Shown one piece after another: positions 32,597-44,511 of a stretch of 64,000 nucleotides of DNA. The stretch is from Ananas comosus (lineage: Eukaryota > Streptophyta > Magnoliopsida > Poales > Bromeliaceae), in NCBI RefSeq assembly GCF_001540865.1, contig NC_033636.1, forward strand, positions 1,540,374-1,604,373. The letters run 5' to 3'. The notes under the pieces are model-generated. The model saw nothing but the letters and a program-made list of their open reading frames with translations, was not told where the DNA came from and ran no database searches. How positions within the stretch are numbered: position 1 is the stretch's first letter; each line of letters opens with the position of its first letter. A program made the position numbers and the translations under genes.

Positions 32597-34305
32597 TGTT
32601 AGTTGTATGCCCTAGAAGCCTATCAGGCTGACGCATTTTATTTTCTATGGGACATATATTTGTACTTAATCTTTATTATTTATATAATTGGGCCTTTTAT
32701 TCCATTCATGTTAAATGTGTCCATGAATCGTCCTTTGAATTAATAAGATGATAATATGTATTCTCAAGAGTTGAGAATTTGAGATACATATTATTGGTGA
32801 TTAATTCATAAATGCTCTCAATCGGAGGATCATCATGGGGACGATGATTGATCCGGTAAGATTGATGTGTGTGCCGCTTCCCTTTTGGGATGACGAATCT
32901 CGAGTCATCAGTGTGGGGACACTGGAGCGAACATGCAGGTGGTTGTTGGAGAACAACGGTACTGAGCGTGACCAACTACGAACAGTTACATGGATGTCTA
33001 CTCATTCGTCAGTAACTGGTTCGATGTTGCAGTGGTACAACTGATCCTTAGACCTGCGACACCACGGTCATTCAATATGAGGCTACTGTAGTTTGACTAT
33101 GCAACAAACTCTGATCCTAGCCATGGGTCTTAGTAGTATATGTTGGCTGCAGTCGGTTCATATCAGGAATGGGTGTGTGTTTATAGGGGATCTATCGCTC
33201 TCGGTAGAGAGATAATTAGTTCTATGCTATTTGTAAGGCAAAGCTCAGAAATCCTCGGCCGGGGTAATATGGTGTATGGAAAGATGTTTCCAAGAGTAAC
33301 CATAAGAGCTTCTGTCTGATCAAATTTGTCATATGACGGGTGATGGGGTTTGACGAATATTCCATGACCTCCACTCAGTTGGAACTATGCGATAGAAGGA
33401 TTGTATTGTACGGTAACTGCACCTAGAGGTTCAGTCCGATATTCACTTCTGACTGGATTGCCACTACATGCTGCTAGGCGTCACTGGTGGATTGTGGGAA
33501 CCAATAGAAATAATAATTAATTATTCTATTAGGGTGGAATCAAAAGAGTTTGAGCCATCGAAAAGAGTTTCGATGATGATGTAGATGGAGATCTCATCAT
33601 ATCTCACTACCAGACAGAATTGAACCTATTAGGTCACACACATAAGAAATCGCGCATGATCGATATTTAGGAGACGATAAAAGAAGTTTATCGGATGGAT
33701 TAATTATAATTACAATATAGTTAAATACTAAAGTTTACTAATTTATTAGTAAAAGGACTAATTTGCAATTGTTGTAAATTAGAGGTATTTATGTGTAAAA
33801 GTTGCATGGTGTATTTACTAATCGTTAGTAAATAATATGAGGACTTATGTGTAAATGTTACACACGAATCGAATTAGAATTAGGATTCGGAATTCGGTTA
33901 ATATCATAACCAACTTGTGGGTTAATGGATAATCTAATCGGAATAGGATTTCGATTAGGATTACGTTAGGGTTTTCTCATTATAAATATATGTCATATGA
34001 CATATTAAAATTAACGAAAAATTAAGCAAAAAGGAAAAAGAAAACTCTAGCCGTCAATCCTTTTTCTTTCTTAAGTCCTCCACAATAAATCCATCGATTT
34101 CGATCTTCAAAAGTTGCTAGCACATCTAGAAGATTGATTCATCTTCCTCAAGTCGACGCAAGGGTTAATTCGTGATCGGATCACGGATTGAAGTGGTCGT
34201 CTAAATTCGATCAAGGGCGTGATTTCGTGTGGACGCGAGTAGAGGCCGGGTGCGTTCGCGGCTAAGTGAGGACGAATAAATTTTTACCAACGATTGTCGA
34301 CTTCG
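32597..34305 (+). repeat. 3' LTR of Copia 2, 3'-truncated
   Basis: Starts TGTTAGTTGTATGCCC after the purine tract. A TATAAATATATG promoter-like motif sits near 33983. The region after it (C/T-rich, then AGATTGATTC) matches the architecture of the solo Copia LTR at 41207-41693. The expected terminal CTTCCGCTGCG...ACA is absent; sequence changes to repeat R1 at about 34305. Confidence 0.65.
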
Positions 34306-34307
34306 TG

Positions 34308-35697
34308 GATCAACTAGTAAAACTGATCTATCGGTCAGCCAAAATGTTGCATTTTGCAGTTGTAACAACTCTTGACCTTAATGGAAAGTAAGATCATCTA
34401 GTTTGCAGAAAATTTTTGTCTGTTAAGAGTGAAGAAACTCTATGCCCTTGAGAGGTCAAGACTTGATAATGTAGTCAAGTTAATCCACATCCACTGTATT
34501 AGGATAGAATCAAGCTAAGTTGGGCCAAGTTAGAACATAACTTATAATCTGGCCCAGCTAAATTGTTCCCAAGTTCATTACCTACTCTGCTCCCTTCACT
34601 CTTGTATTCCTTATATAGTATTTGATGAACTAGGTTAGCTTGCTCTACATGTTGAAGGGTATAATGGTTTATGATAAAATGTTGTCTCAAAAGCAACATT
34701 TTAAAGCCCGAGTCGGACTAGCCAGCCGGACCGTGATCCATTGCCGAAGCCAATTCAGTTCAGTTCATTAAATCGGACCGGCTTGAAACCTACTTTGACT
34801 TTTTTAGACTGATTTTGCAACTAGCGAATCGGTGAACTAGCTTGATTTTATAAGAACCAATTAGATTTCTCTTTACTCTCGTAAGAATTATTCGATATGG
34901 AACTATTCACATGTGAACCAGCCAATGCTCCCTTGAATTCAATTTTTAATTTTCCGAGTATTGCATCGAGTTGCTTTTTTGGCTCATCTCCAAACATGTC
35001 ATTCGAGTTTTTTTATATGAGCCACAGCAAACCCACTCGACTGCACCACAACATTCAGACTAGTAGTTTAGAATAGTCGAACCATCGACTTTGATACCAC
35101 TTATTAGGAAGTTTTAGTCCTAACGCAAACCCATCTGAGTCTAAGGATATGACATATCTAATGAAATTCATTTGATCTAAAAACTTAAACAGCTCTTTTT
35201 TTTTCCGACTAAACCATTAAAGAACTTTCTTGCACTTTAGCCTCAGTCTTAATTATCCTCGTACATTAAAAATTGCATCAATTATTATCCTACATTTTAT
35301 CATCATCTCAAATAAATCCAAAAATTAAAAAAAATCAGCAAATTAGACTACAAAACTCCACTAAAACAAATTGGCATATCACATTATTTCACTTCTCAAC
35401 ATATATTTTGCTCATGCTATCAAAATGATAGTTTATTATATTTTGCTATCTGTTGCATTACTTATAGATAATTTCATTTACAAATCTATTTTTACAAAGT
35501 TCCAAAGCAAAATTTAACGACTATCCTAAATAACTGAACCTATGTGAGATAATGATAAAAAAAATATAAGAGGATAATTGATGCAATTTTTTATCTAAAG
35601 GAAGGTAATTGAAACAAGCGCGCGAAGAGATTTTATAATTTAGCCCCTTCGTATTTCTAACTCATGTAGTAGAGAATCTTTGCTAGTCTAAACATTT
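34308..35697 (+). repeat. Repeat R, copy 1
   Basis: Unrecognised non-coding unit of about 1.4 kb, starting TCAACTAGTAAAACTGATC. Copy 2 at 37548 is near-identical over long stretches. It contains GATACCACTTATTAGG (about 35093-35108), which resembles the complement of a retroelement primer site, but no LTR edges could be set. The copy is cut short at about 35697 by other sequence. Confidence 0.8.
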
Positions 35698-35965
35698 TTA
35701 TCTTTTCGGAAGCTTTTTCGTTAATATTTCGTTAAATTATATACAAAAAACTTCAGATAACCATCTATATTTATCGAATAGTCACTTTAGTATCCTTTAA
35801 TTTTAACTTTGTCACTGATTTTAAAAAATAATAATAATAAAATTGATAACAAAAAGATAAAAACGAAACCACAGGGGGGCAAATTGATACGTTTTAAACC
35901 ACAGGGTAGCAAGTGAGAATGCACGAAACTACAGGGGGGTTTTTGAAGTTTTCCCTATTATTTTT
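35698..35965. mobile_element. Possible MITE relic with CACAGGGGGG motifs
   Basis: Right part repeats ACCACAGGGGGGCAAATTG, ACCACAGGGTAGCAAGTG and AACTACAGGGGGG. Left part contains CGTTAAATTATATACAAAAAACTTCAG, loosely complementary to the right end (GTTTTTGAAGTTTT). The structure resembles MULE-type MITEs, but exact ends are not fixed. Confidence 0.4.
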
Positions 35966-36319
35966 ATAAAAGAATATGCTATTCATTTTTGGTGGAATAG
36001 GATTTGGAACCTACTTTGCAGGTCCACTTTCTTTAATTTATGGTCGAAAAGGACGAAAAGGACGCATATATAGTACTGCAAAAATAGTAATTAATCAGCA
36101 GTTGAGGATTCCACGGTCTAATTGAAAAAAACACCACACTCTAAAAACGCGTCTCATACGGTAGTAAAGTTGTGCTATGCTTGGACTCGAACTCCATATA
36201 GGAAATTTCTCTGTCCCTTTCTGTAATATATAAAAGACTCTGAAGCTGCATTGTAGAGTACGTAATTCGCGTAAGATATTTTAAAAGTAAAATTGCAAAG
36301 AAACCCCTCAACTTCAGAC
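35966..36319. other. AT-rich spacer
   Basis: No gene or repeat recognised. The antisense frame at 36175-36429 overlaps the SINE and is spurious. Confidence 0.45.
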
Positions 36320-36470
36320 AAATAAGGTGAGACAGGTAGCATGCTATCTGTTTCTTTTATTTTTTTATAAATAAACTTAGCTAGAAATATGAATAAACTA
36401 GGATTCGAACTTGGGACTTCAGATACCAACCACCAAATCTTTTGCCACTTGCGTTAGAGACGGTCGGTGA
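36320..36470 (-). mobile_element. tRNA-derived SINE, copy 1 (minus strand)
   Basis: Read on the minus strand: Pol III A-box-like TAACGCAAGTGGCAAAAG (complement of about 36439-36456), then B box AGTTCGAATCC (complement of 36400-36410), then TTATTT... and the tail AGCATGCTACCTGTC. Copies at 46625-46740 and 56792-56941 align throughout. The 3' poly(A) is lost here and target duplications are not clear. Confidence 0.75.
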
Positions 36471-36519
36471 GTACTAATTTTCACACGCATGATATGTAGG
36501 AATTTCCTACACACCAAAC

Positions 36520-36740
36520 TAAGGGTGGCAATCCAGCTCGCTGTTCGCAAACCAGCTCGTGTTCGACTCGAAATAAACTCGTGATCGAATCACTCGTTTA
36601 GTAAACGAACCGAACACGAGCTGAATTTTTTAGCTCGTTTAATAAACGAGCCGAATACGAGCGAGCTGAGCCAAACACGAGCTAGGGTCAGCTCGCTCGT
36701 ATTCGGCTCAATAATACCTCGAATACTTATATTTTATATT

Positions 36741-36793
<53 letters not shown>

Positions 36794-36998
36794 CAGATTT
36801 TTATTATTTAATTTTTAGTCCAACCTAAATATAAAGCACAGCTCAATTATAAAAAGACTAATTTATACGTAAAATTTCAACCATTAGATCAAAGTCTAAT
36901 GGGTAAGAATCATAAATTTATTTTTTTTATATATTTTTTCAAATCTTTTTAATTTTTTATTCGTGAGTCAGCTCGTGTTCCGCTCTTTGACACCCGTA
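36520..36998. mobile_element. hAT-type MITE, copy 1
   Basis: A 479-bp element with ends TAAGGGTGGCAA and TTTGACACCCGTA, flanked by the exact 8-bp duplication CACCAAAC (36512-36519 and 36999-37006). The interior is built of CAGCTCGTGTTCG / AACGAGCCGAA repeats, which are mutually complementary, with a (TA)n core at 36740-36788. Ends, 8-bp duplication and short length identify a non-autonomous hAT element. Confidence 0.9.
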
Positions 36999-37006
36999 CA
37001 CCAAAC

Positions 37007-37547
37007 GAACCAACTATCTATACTTCTATACTTATACATAAATTCTCATGGCCAAATCCAACATGGATGCACCACCTTCAATTGAGGGCGGTGGAACCCA
37101 CTATTTTTTTAAAAAATATTTTTCTATTCTCTTTTGGCTTAGTAAAACTCTTCCTCTTCCTCACAGCCGCCTCCTTCAACTCTCTTTCTCTCTCTCTTTT
37201 CTTTTTCCGTCCATCTCTTACTTCTCTTTATATTCCGAACCAACAACGGCGTCTCTCCCTCTCCCCTCACCTCACCTACGCAGCAATTTTGGATCTCTTT
37301 ATCTATGATTTTAGGTTTTTCTTTTTCTAGCCCTTTTCCTCTCGCTCGCCGCTTGGAGCCCTTCGGGCCCCATCTATTGCTCCTCATGCATCCTCGACAA
37401 GGATGGCGCGTGGTGCCATTACCGACTACCCTATTCTCAACAATTATGAAATATCTACATTCCCATATTCTCATTGCTCCTATATTTTTTTTTAATTATC
37501 TATCCGCCATATCACGCAAATTACTTCACTACTATCCACATAAAAAA
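37007..37547. other. CT-rich sequence, possible captured 5'-UTR fragment
   Basis: 37120-37400 is CT-rich (TCTCTTTCTCTCTCTC) followed by a GC-rich patch, which looks like a plant 5' UTR. A near-palindrome CCACCTTCAATTGAGGGCGG starts at about 37072. Overlapping short frames on both strands have no recognisable domain and are not called as genes. Confidence 0.35.
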
Positions 37548-38956
37548 GGCAGAATTGATGTCAACTAGTAAAACTGATCGATCGCTCAGCCAAAATGTTG
37601 CATTTTGCAATTGGAACAACTCCTGACCTTTGTGGAAAGTAAGATCATCTAGTTTGCAGAAAATTTTTGTCTGTTAAGAGTGAAGAAACTCTATGCCCTT
37701 GAGAGGTCAAGACTTGATAATGTAGTCAAGTTAATCCACATCCACTGTATTAGGATAGAATCAAGCTAAGTTGGGCCAAGTTAGAACAAAAGTTACAATC
37801 TGGCCCAGCCAAATTGTTCCCAAGTTCATTACCTACTCTGCTTCCTTCACTCTTGTATTCCTTATATAGTATTTGATGAACTACTAGGTTAGCTTGCTCT
37901 ACATGTTGAAGGGTATAATGGTTTATGATAAAATGTTGTCTCAAAAGCAACATTTTAAAGTCAATTCAGTTCAGTTCATTAAATCGGACCGGCTTGATAC
38001 CTACTTTGACTTTTTTAGACTGATTTTGGAACTAGTGAATCGGTGAACTAGCTTGATTTTATAAGAACCAATCAGATTTCTCTTTACTCTTCGATATGGA
38101 ACTATTCACATGTGAACCAGCCAATGCTCCCTTGAATTCAATTTTTTATTTTCCAAGTATTGCATCGAGTTGCTTTTTTGGCTCATCTCCAAACATGTCA
38201 TTCAAGTTTTTTTATATGAGCCACCGCAAATCCACTCGACTGCACCACAACACTCAGACTAGTAGTTTAGAATAGTCTAACCATCGGCTTTGATACCACT
38301 TATTAGAAAGTTTTAGTCCTAACGCAAACCCATCTGAGTCTAAGGATGTGACATATCTAATAAAATTCATTTGATCTAAAAACTTAAACAGCTCTCAATT
38401 AAAAATTAAAAATTATACTCGTACATTAAAAATTGCATCAATTATTATCCTACACTTTATCATCATCTCAAATAAATCCAAAAATTAAAAAAATTAGCAA
38501 ATTAGACTGCAAAACTCCACTAAAACAAATTGGCATATCACATTATTTCACTTCTCAACATATATTTTGCTCATGCTATCAAAATGATAGTTTATTATAT
38601 TTTGCTATCTGTTGCATTACTTATAGATAATTTCATTTACAAATCTATTTTTACAACGTTCTAAAGCAAAATTTAACGACTATCCTAAATAACTGAACTT
38701 ATGTGAGATAATGATAAAAAAAAATATAAGAGGATAATTGATGCAATTTTTTATATAAAGGAAGGTAATTGAAACAAGCCCCTTCTTATTTCTAGCTCAT
38801 GTTGCAGAGAATCTTTAATAGTCTAAACATTTGATTAGGCTAGTGGGCCAGTTAAGAAGTAGGTGCAGGACTTAGAAGGAAGACCACCGACTGAAGAGAA
38901 TGAGAATGGACCAGCAAAGTTCAACCTTGGAAAATGAGAAGCAACAAACAACTCCA
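37548..38956 (+). repeat. Repeat R, copy 2
   Basis: Near-identical to copy 1 from TCAACTAGTAAAACTG onward, with a deletion of about 40 bp after TTTTAAAG (near 37960) and another near 38090. It continues past the point where copy 1 ends (GATTAGGCTAGTGGGCC) until a MITE interrupts it at 38957. The tail resumes at 39220-39345. Confidence 0.8.
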
Positions 38957-39219
38957 ACTGTTTGGTTCGGGTATAAACAAGAACTAGCTATTACAGGGAT
39001 ATGTACAAGTATGGAGATAAGAAAAATAACGTTTGGATAGATAATGTGAAATAAAAAAAATAGTGGGTAGTTATATATAGAAAATGAAGGTGTTGGTGGG
39101 AATAGTTATATCCGGTTATTATAGATAATCGAGAGCTGCTATTCTCGGATAAAAAATTAGCGTTTGGATATAAAGGGGGATAAGGGGTTATCCCTGTCCC
39201 TATCCCCCATCCAAACAGT
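38957..39219. mobile_element. MITE interrupting repeat R copy 2
   Basis: Ends ACTGTTTGG and CCAAACAGT are complementary, with weaker pairing over 19 bp. The interior repeats GCGTTTGGATA and GGTTATCCC. Repeat R copy 3 lacks this segment at the same point (AACTCCAAAGACATT, about 40992), confirming an insertion of about 263 bp. Superfamily uncertain, because no clean target duplication was found. Confidence 0.65.
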
Positions 39220-39344
39220 GAAAAACATTGAAGTCAATTAGTAGGAATTAAGTTCCTTTTTGAGTTTCACCGAAAGGGCCATTTACATAGACATGATATC
39301 ATAGTCACATCCACATCCTGCAAATATTAAATTTAGATAAAAAT

Positions 39345-39695
39345 GTGCAAAATTTATCTGAACTATCGATCATTGTTTAATTAACTATCTAATCTTTTAG
39401 AGTTTTAATTTTATTACCCATTTTTTAATTTGTTTTATTTGAGCCGGCCAACAGTATTTTGAACTATTAAAATTTAAGTTAATTACTTACTTCATAAATT
39501 TATAGTTGCGAGATTGTATATAAATATGTACTAATTAAATTGTGTAAGATAAACGACATATTCAAAATTTCAATAATGTGCCGTTAACCGACTCATATCA
39601 AATAAATTGAAAACTAGATTGTTAACAAAAATTTTAAAAATTAGATAGCATTCAAATGGTCCATAGTTTAGGTAAGTTATATACGCTTATTACCT
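39345..39695. mobile_element. Probable MULE-like MITE
   Basis: ATAAAAATGTGCAAAATTTA at the left and the reverse complement of TATATACGCTTATTAC at the right align weakly over about 40 bp around a shared CTATNGANCATT core. Non-coding and AT-rich. Boundaries are approximate. Confidence 0.4.
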
Positions 39696-40019
39696 TAAAT
39701 TTATTACTAAATTATTTAATGTTAGATCAATTTGTTTGATTTCCCGAAAGCAATTTCTAGCTAAAAAATATTTTCGTCTATTTAATTCCAAGAAAAAAAA
39801 AAGTTTTTGTGAAACAGTCTTTTCAGATTTCATGGAAAAAATAGTATTTTTACTTTTTAATTATTTATATAAAAATAAAAATTATGAAAGATTTTTTTAT
39901 AAAAAATATATATTTTTGCGAAGAATAATTTTGGCACTTTTCTTAGGGCAAACAATTTCTAAACAATGTAAGTAGTCATTTATGCAGGATAGTACATGTC
40001 TTGGCTGCTTCTACAATGT
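39696..40019. other. AT-rich sequence
   Basis: The short frame at 39736-39975 is K/F-rich with no motif. Edges such as GTTTGATTTCCCGAAAGC hint at another MITE, but this is not provable by eye. Confidence 0.35.
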
Positions 40020-41206
40020 TATTTTTTGAATCCATTTCGTAACCACAATTTCTTAGGGGCCAACTGTTTTAAATGCACTAATTATTTGAATCCAATTTCC
40101 GAACCACCACAATTTCTGGACCCTTTTTTTTTTTATGTGCATCAAACTGTCATAATATGACAACTCTTCAAAACCCGTTACATTCATACTTAAAAATCAC
40201 TAACTCGACTGCTCCACAACACTCAGACTAGTAGTTTAGGATAGTCTAACCATCGGCTTGATAACACTTATTAGAAGTGTTTTGGTTCTAGCCGCAAACC
40301 CATCTAAGTCCAAGAATGTGACATATCTAATGAAATTCATTTAATTTAAAAACTTAACAGCTTCTTCTTTTTTGGACTAAACCATAATAAGAACTTCTTT
40401 GCACTTTAGCCAGTCTTAATTACCCCCATATATAAAAATTGCATCAATTATTAATCCTTACATTTTATCATCATCTCAAATAGATTCAAAAGTTAAAAAT
40501 TAGCAAACTAGGGCTACAAAACCCATAAAACGAATTGGTGTATCACATTATTTCACTTCTCAATATATATTCAATTTGCAACTCAAAAAATATATAAAAG
40601 TTTAGATAAAGAAGATCTCATATTTTGCTCATGCTATCAAATGATGTTTATTAAGCTACTTATTCATTTAGTATATATTTGCTATCGGTTGCATTACTTA
40701 TAGATAATTTCATTTGCCAAATCTATTTTACAAAGCTTTATAAGAGAATAACTATGCAATTTTTTATAAAGAAAGGTAATCGAAACAAGCCCTAGAGATT
40801 TTATAATTTAGCTTTTTTTTTTTTTTTTCTAACTCATGTAGCAGAGAATCTTTGCTGCCGTCTAAACATTTGACTAGGCTAGTGGGCAGTTAAGAAGTAG
40901 ATATGCAGGACTTATAGAGAAGAAGGCCAACGAGTGAGAGAATGAGAATGTACCAGGAAGTTCCAACCTGGAAATGAGAGGCACCAAACAACTCCAAAGA
41001 CATTAAGTCAATTAATTAATAGGAATTGAAGTTCTCTTTGCGTGTTAATATGTGAAGAAATCAATGCCTGAAGAGGACAATGCATGATAATGTAAGTCAC
41101 AAGTTTAATCCATATTTCATGGTATAGGATAGATCAGCTAAGTTGGCCCAAGTTAAACATAATTAGTTTTATCTGGCCAGATAAAGTGCTCCCAAGTTCA
41201 TCTACC
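40020..41206 (+). repeat. Repeat R, copy 3 (indel-rich)
   Basis: Starts in the CCAACTGTTTTAAATGCACTAATT segment, which copies 4 and 5 share, and runs through the ACTCGACTGC...CCATCGGCTTGATAACACTTATTAG block and the AGGCTAGTGGGC block into a new unit start. Many one-base gains and losses relative to copies 1 and 2. It is interrupted at 41206 by a solo LTR. Confidence 0.7.
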
Positions 41207-41693
41207 TGTAGAACGCAGCAGAAGTATTCGTTCGTACCTTTTGCGGAAGCGATTCACGCTACACCGATGAGCTCGGTTCGTAAAGGTTGATTCACGTCTT
41301 GGATCGTCTTTAAGATCTTCTAACGCTCCACCGCCGGGTGGACTCGAACTACAAACGAGCACCGGATTGCAATCCACCGTTTCAAGTCCTCTAGAATAAT
41401 CAAGTTAATAGAGGATGCGCGTTTCTCTCTTTTGTTTTCTTACTTCTCTTTCTTTTTCCGTTCTTCTTTTATTGGATCGCCCATATATTTATTATAAGGG
41501 ATTCCAAAATCCTAATAGCCATAAGAGATAAACCAAATCGGTTATAATTGTTATCCTAATATGATTAGGATTTATCTCTAATTAGACTTCCCAATTTAAA
41601 GCAGATTAATCCTAATCCAATTAGATAACGTAAATAACCGTCGGATCGGCCACATCCATGGGCACACCCGATTCGATTTAACCGAATGCCACA
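41207..41693 (-). mobile_element. Solo Copia-type LTR, minus strand
   Basis: A 487-bp insertion in repeat R. On the minus strand it starts TGTGGCATTCGG and ends CTTCTGCTGCGTTCTACA, the usual Copia LTR ending. The flanks CTACC and CTTACC are an imperfect target duplication. The intact repeat (copies 1 and 2) reads through this point without it. A TATAAATATATGGG-like motif and a C/T-rich leader parallel the Copia 2 LTR. Confidence 0.75.
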
Positions 41694-42305
41694 CTTACCT
41701 AATCGGTTCCTTCACTCTTGTATTCTCTAGTATTTGATGAACTAGGTTAGTTTGTGCTCCTGTTTGAAGGTATAATGTTTTTGATAAAATGTTGTCTGCA
41801 AAGCAACATTTTAAAGCCGAGTCGGACGCGGCCGGTCGAACCTTGATCCATTGCTGAACCAATTAGTTCAATTCATTAAATCGGACGCGGCTTAACCTAC
41901 TTTGACTTTGTTTAGACTATGTTCAACTAGTGAATCGGTGAACTAGCTTGTTTTATAAGACCAATCAAATTTCTCTTTACTCTTGTAGGAACTATTCAAT
42001 GTTGAGACTATTTACATATGAACTCTTACATTCTCCTCTTTCCATACGTGAACCAGCAAATTTTTTATTTTCTATGTATTGCATTGAGTTGCCTTTTTGG
42101 CTTCATCTCCAAAACATGTCATTCAAGTTTTTACATGATCACGCGAACCCACTCAGTGAGATCATCCTTTTTAGTCTATGCACTCGAGGATTCATCCGAA
42201 CCATGAACTTAACCGTGCTTTCCGACCACGCTGTTTTAAATGCACTAATTATTTGACCATTTCCGTAGCCCGGCTTCTTGGATCCATTTCTTTTGAGTGC
42301 ACAAC

Positions 42306-42811
42306 TAGTGGTGCAATTCAGGCTCGCTGTTCGCGACGCAGCTCGTGTTCGGCTCGAAATGAGCTCGGAGATCGGCTCGCTCGTTAGTAAACGAGCCGAC
42401 ACGAGCTGGGGTCAGCTCGCTCGTGTTCGAACTCGTAAAACTCGAATACATATATTTTATATTTATATAATTTATTTAATTATATTTTTATATATAAATA
42501 ATAATTATATATAATATATATTTTATTATTTTAAATTTTAGCAAAAATAAATAAAATGCGATGCGAGCTTAATTATAAAAGACCTATTTATATGTAAAGT
42601 TTCAAGTTATTAAGATCAAAGTTCTAATGAATAAGATTTATAAATTTATTTTTTATATATATTTAATCTAATTTTTTTTAATTTATTGTTCGTTACCAGC
42701 TCGTGAGCCAACTCGTGTTCAGCTCTGTTTAATAAACGAGCCGTAACACGAGCTGAATTTTTCAGCTCGATACTTTAACGAGCCAGCTGTGTTCGGCTTG
42801 TTTACACCCTA
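42306..42811. mobile_element. hAT-type MITE, copy 2
   Basis: Same family as 36520-36998: GGCTCGCTGTTCGC, AAACGAGCCG and CAGCTCG repeats in the same order, ends TAGTGGTGCAATT and TTTACACCCTA. It is followed by CACCAAAC (42812-42819); the left flank reads CACAAC, probably the same duplication with lost bases. Repeat R copy 5 (GCAGCCAAACTG, about 45437) shows the empty site. Confidence 0.75.
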
Positions 42812-43611
42812 CACCAAACTGTTATATTATGGCGACTCTTCAAAAAGCCGTCATATTCATAATTAGAGTCACTAATTCGGTGCATCCAAACACTTGACTA
42901 GTAGTTTAGGATGTCTAATCATTGGTTTTGATACACTTATTGGAAAGCTTTGGTTCCCAGCACAAATCCATATGAGTCATAAGAATGTGACATATTTAAT
43001 AAACTATTTAATCTAAAAAATTAAACAGCTCTTCTTTTTTTTTTTCACTAAACTGTAAAGAAACTTCCTTGCACTTGTAGCGTCAGTCTCATATACCGCA
43101 TATATTAAAATTGCATCATTTATCATCTTACATTTATCATACATCTTAGATGGATCCAGAAATTAAAAAAAGGCCAAAATTAAGGGACTAAATTTTAAAA
43201 ATAATTGACAATACCACATTATTCCATATCTCACATACATTCAATTTTGAACAAAAAATTTAAAGTTTAGTATAAAGGAGATATATTTTTGCTTATAGCC
43301 TATCAAAATGATAGTTTATTAATCAATTTATTCAAATTTATATATTCTTCACATTATTATAGATAGGTTTATCTGACAATTGTTTTTACATTCTAAGAAA
43401 AATTCAACAGTATCCTATAAAAGCTGAACTATTTGAGATAATGATTAAATATAAAGGTAATTTGATGCAATTTTTTTTATAAAGGAAGGTAATTGACTCA
43501 TGTAGTAAGATCTTTTTGCAGTCTTATAAATTGGATTGTAGTGGGCCAGTTATAAAGTAGGTGGCAGACTTTCATTTATTGGTTATAGAGAAGGATAGAC
43601 CACAACTAAAG

Positions 43612-43779
43612 GGGAATTTACATATTACCACGTCTCAATAGCAACCACAATACATTCTTCTTTCAAATAAATAGTAAAATAAAATACTTTTTTTATATAT
43701 TGATGGGACATTTTTAAAGGAGGATTTTCGATAGGCTTGTTCGCCACTCATCAATATCCCGTTGGTTCTATAATTTTTC
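43612..43779. mobile_element. Unclassified 168-bp insertion with 9-bp duplication
   Basis: Flanked by CAACTAAAG on both sides (43603-43611 and 43780-43788). Repeat R copy 2 has a single equivalent site (CCGACTGAAGAGAATGAG, about 38888). Contains AATATCCCGTTGG and GATGGGACATTTTTAAAGG but no inverted ends that I can see. A 9-bp duplication would suit a MULE-type element. Confidence 0.5.
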
Positions 43780-43960
43780 CAACTAAAGAGATTGAGAATG
43801 TACTATATCGGAACGTTCACCTTTGGAAAACTGCCAAGAACACAAAGAACTCAAAGAACATTGAAGTTCAATTAATTGGAATTTAAGTTCTTACTTTTTG
43901 TTTCCAATAAGGGCACCTTTACATGACATGATTCACCAGTCACATACTATTTCCTACGAG

Positions 43961-44511
43961 TACTAAATTTTAAATTAAATTATATAAATAAAATTTTAAT
44001 TTCTTTTAAATTTTAAATATTTAAATTATTTTTTTAATTTATTTAATATTTAAATTTAAATTCTTATATAAATTAGGGCAAATTATTATTTTCCTATTTA
44101 TAATAACTACTATCCTATCTTATCCCACTTACTCCAACAAACACGTATTTTATCATATATGAAATAAACATATCTCACCAAACAGCAAAATTACATCTGA
44201 ATCCACCTTTAACTTGACTTAACTCTTATTTCTGAACTACTGCTTTATTACTTAATCCAGAAACCTAAACGAAAGCCTTAACATTTTAAAAATTTTATGC
44301 CAACTAAGGTGAGGCAGAGGAAGACGAGGCGAAGCCTTGATAAGCAAAAGGTGGCCGACTGTAACCAAAAGTAGGAATCGGCCAGAGGAAAGGGGGGGTG
44401 AGAACTATATTAGATGGGTTTCGAATATTTTAGACAAAATACTAATTTCGCCGCCTGTAACGTAGGATTTTTCTACATATATACCAAATGGATCGTACAC
44501 TTTCGCAGGTA
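43961..44511. other. AT-rich block and relic of a Gypsy-like LTR
   Basis: 43965-44090 is extremely AT-rich (TTTAAATT words). At about 44393-44430, GGGGGGTGAGAACTATATT followed by GATGGGTTTCG echoes the hairpin box of the solo LTRs at 9424 and 22361 in the same orientation, with weak similarity around it. I read it as a decayed minus-strand LTR piece. Confidence 0.4.

Larger units (their letters stand above)
27200..34305 (+). mobile_element. Copia LTR retrotransposon 2 (intact ORF, truncated LTRs)
   Basis: Primer site TGGTATCAGAGCC at 27387-27399, a leader of about 1.7 kb, one gag-pol frame (29082-32582), purine tract AAGTGGGAGAT (32586-32596) and a 3' LTR starting TGTTAGTTGTATGCCC at 32597. 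Only the last ~190 bp of the 5' LTR is visible before 27385 (it ends TTTTCTTACA). The 3' LTR stops near 34305 without that same ending, where an unrelated repeat begins. The left boundary is approximate. No target duplication can be assigned. Confidence 0.75.
41694..43960 (+). repeat. Repeat R, copy 4 (indel-rich, with two insertions)
   Basis: Resumes at TTCCTTCACTCTTGTATTC after the solo LTR and runs through all repeat R segments to ATGACATGATTCACCAGTCACA. It carries an hAT MITE at 42306-42811 and a 168-bp insertion at 43612-43779. It differs from copies 1 and 2 mainly by scattered short indels. Confidence 0.7.

Noticed and set aside
37048..37330. Two overlapping ~87-codon frames resembling small secreted proteins
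   Set aside because: Ser/Leu/Phe-rich translation of a CT-rich tract; both frames and the antisense strand are open because of composition.
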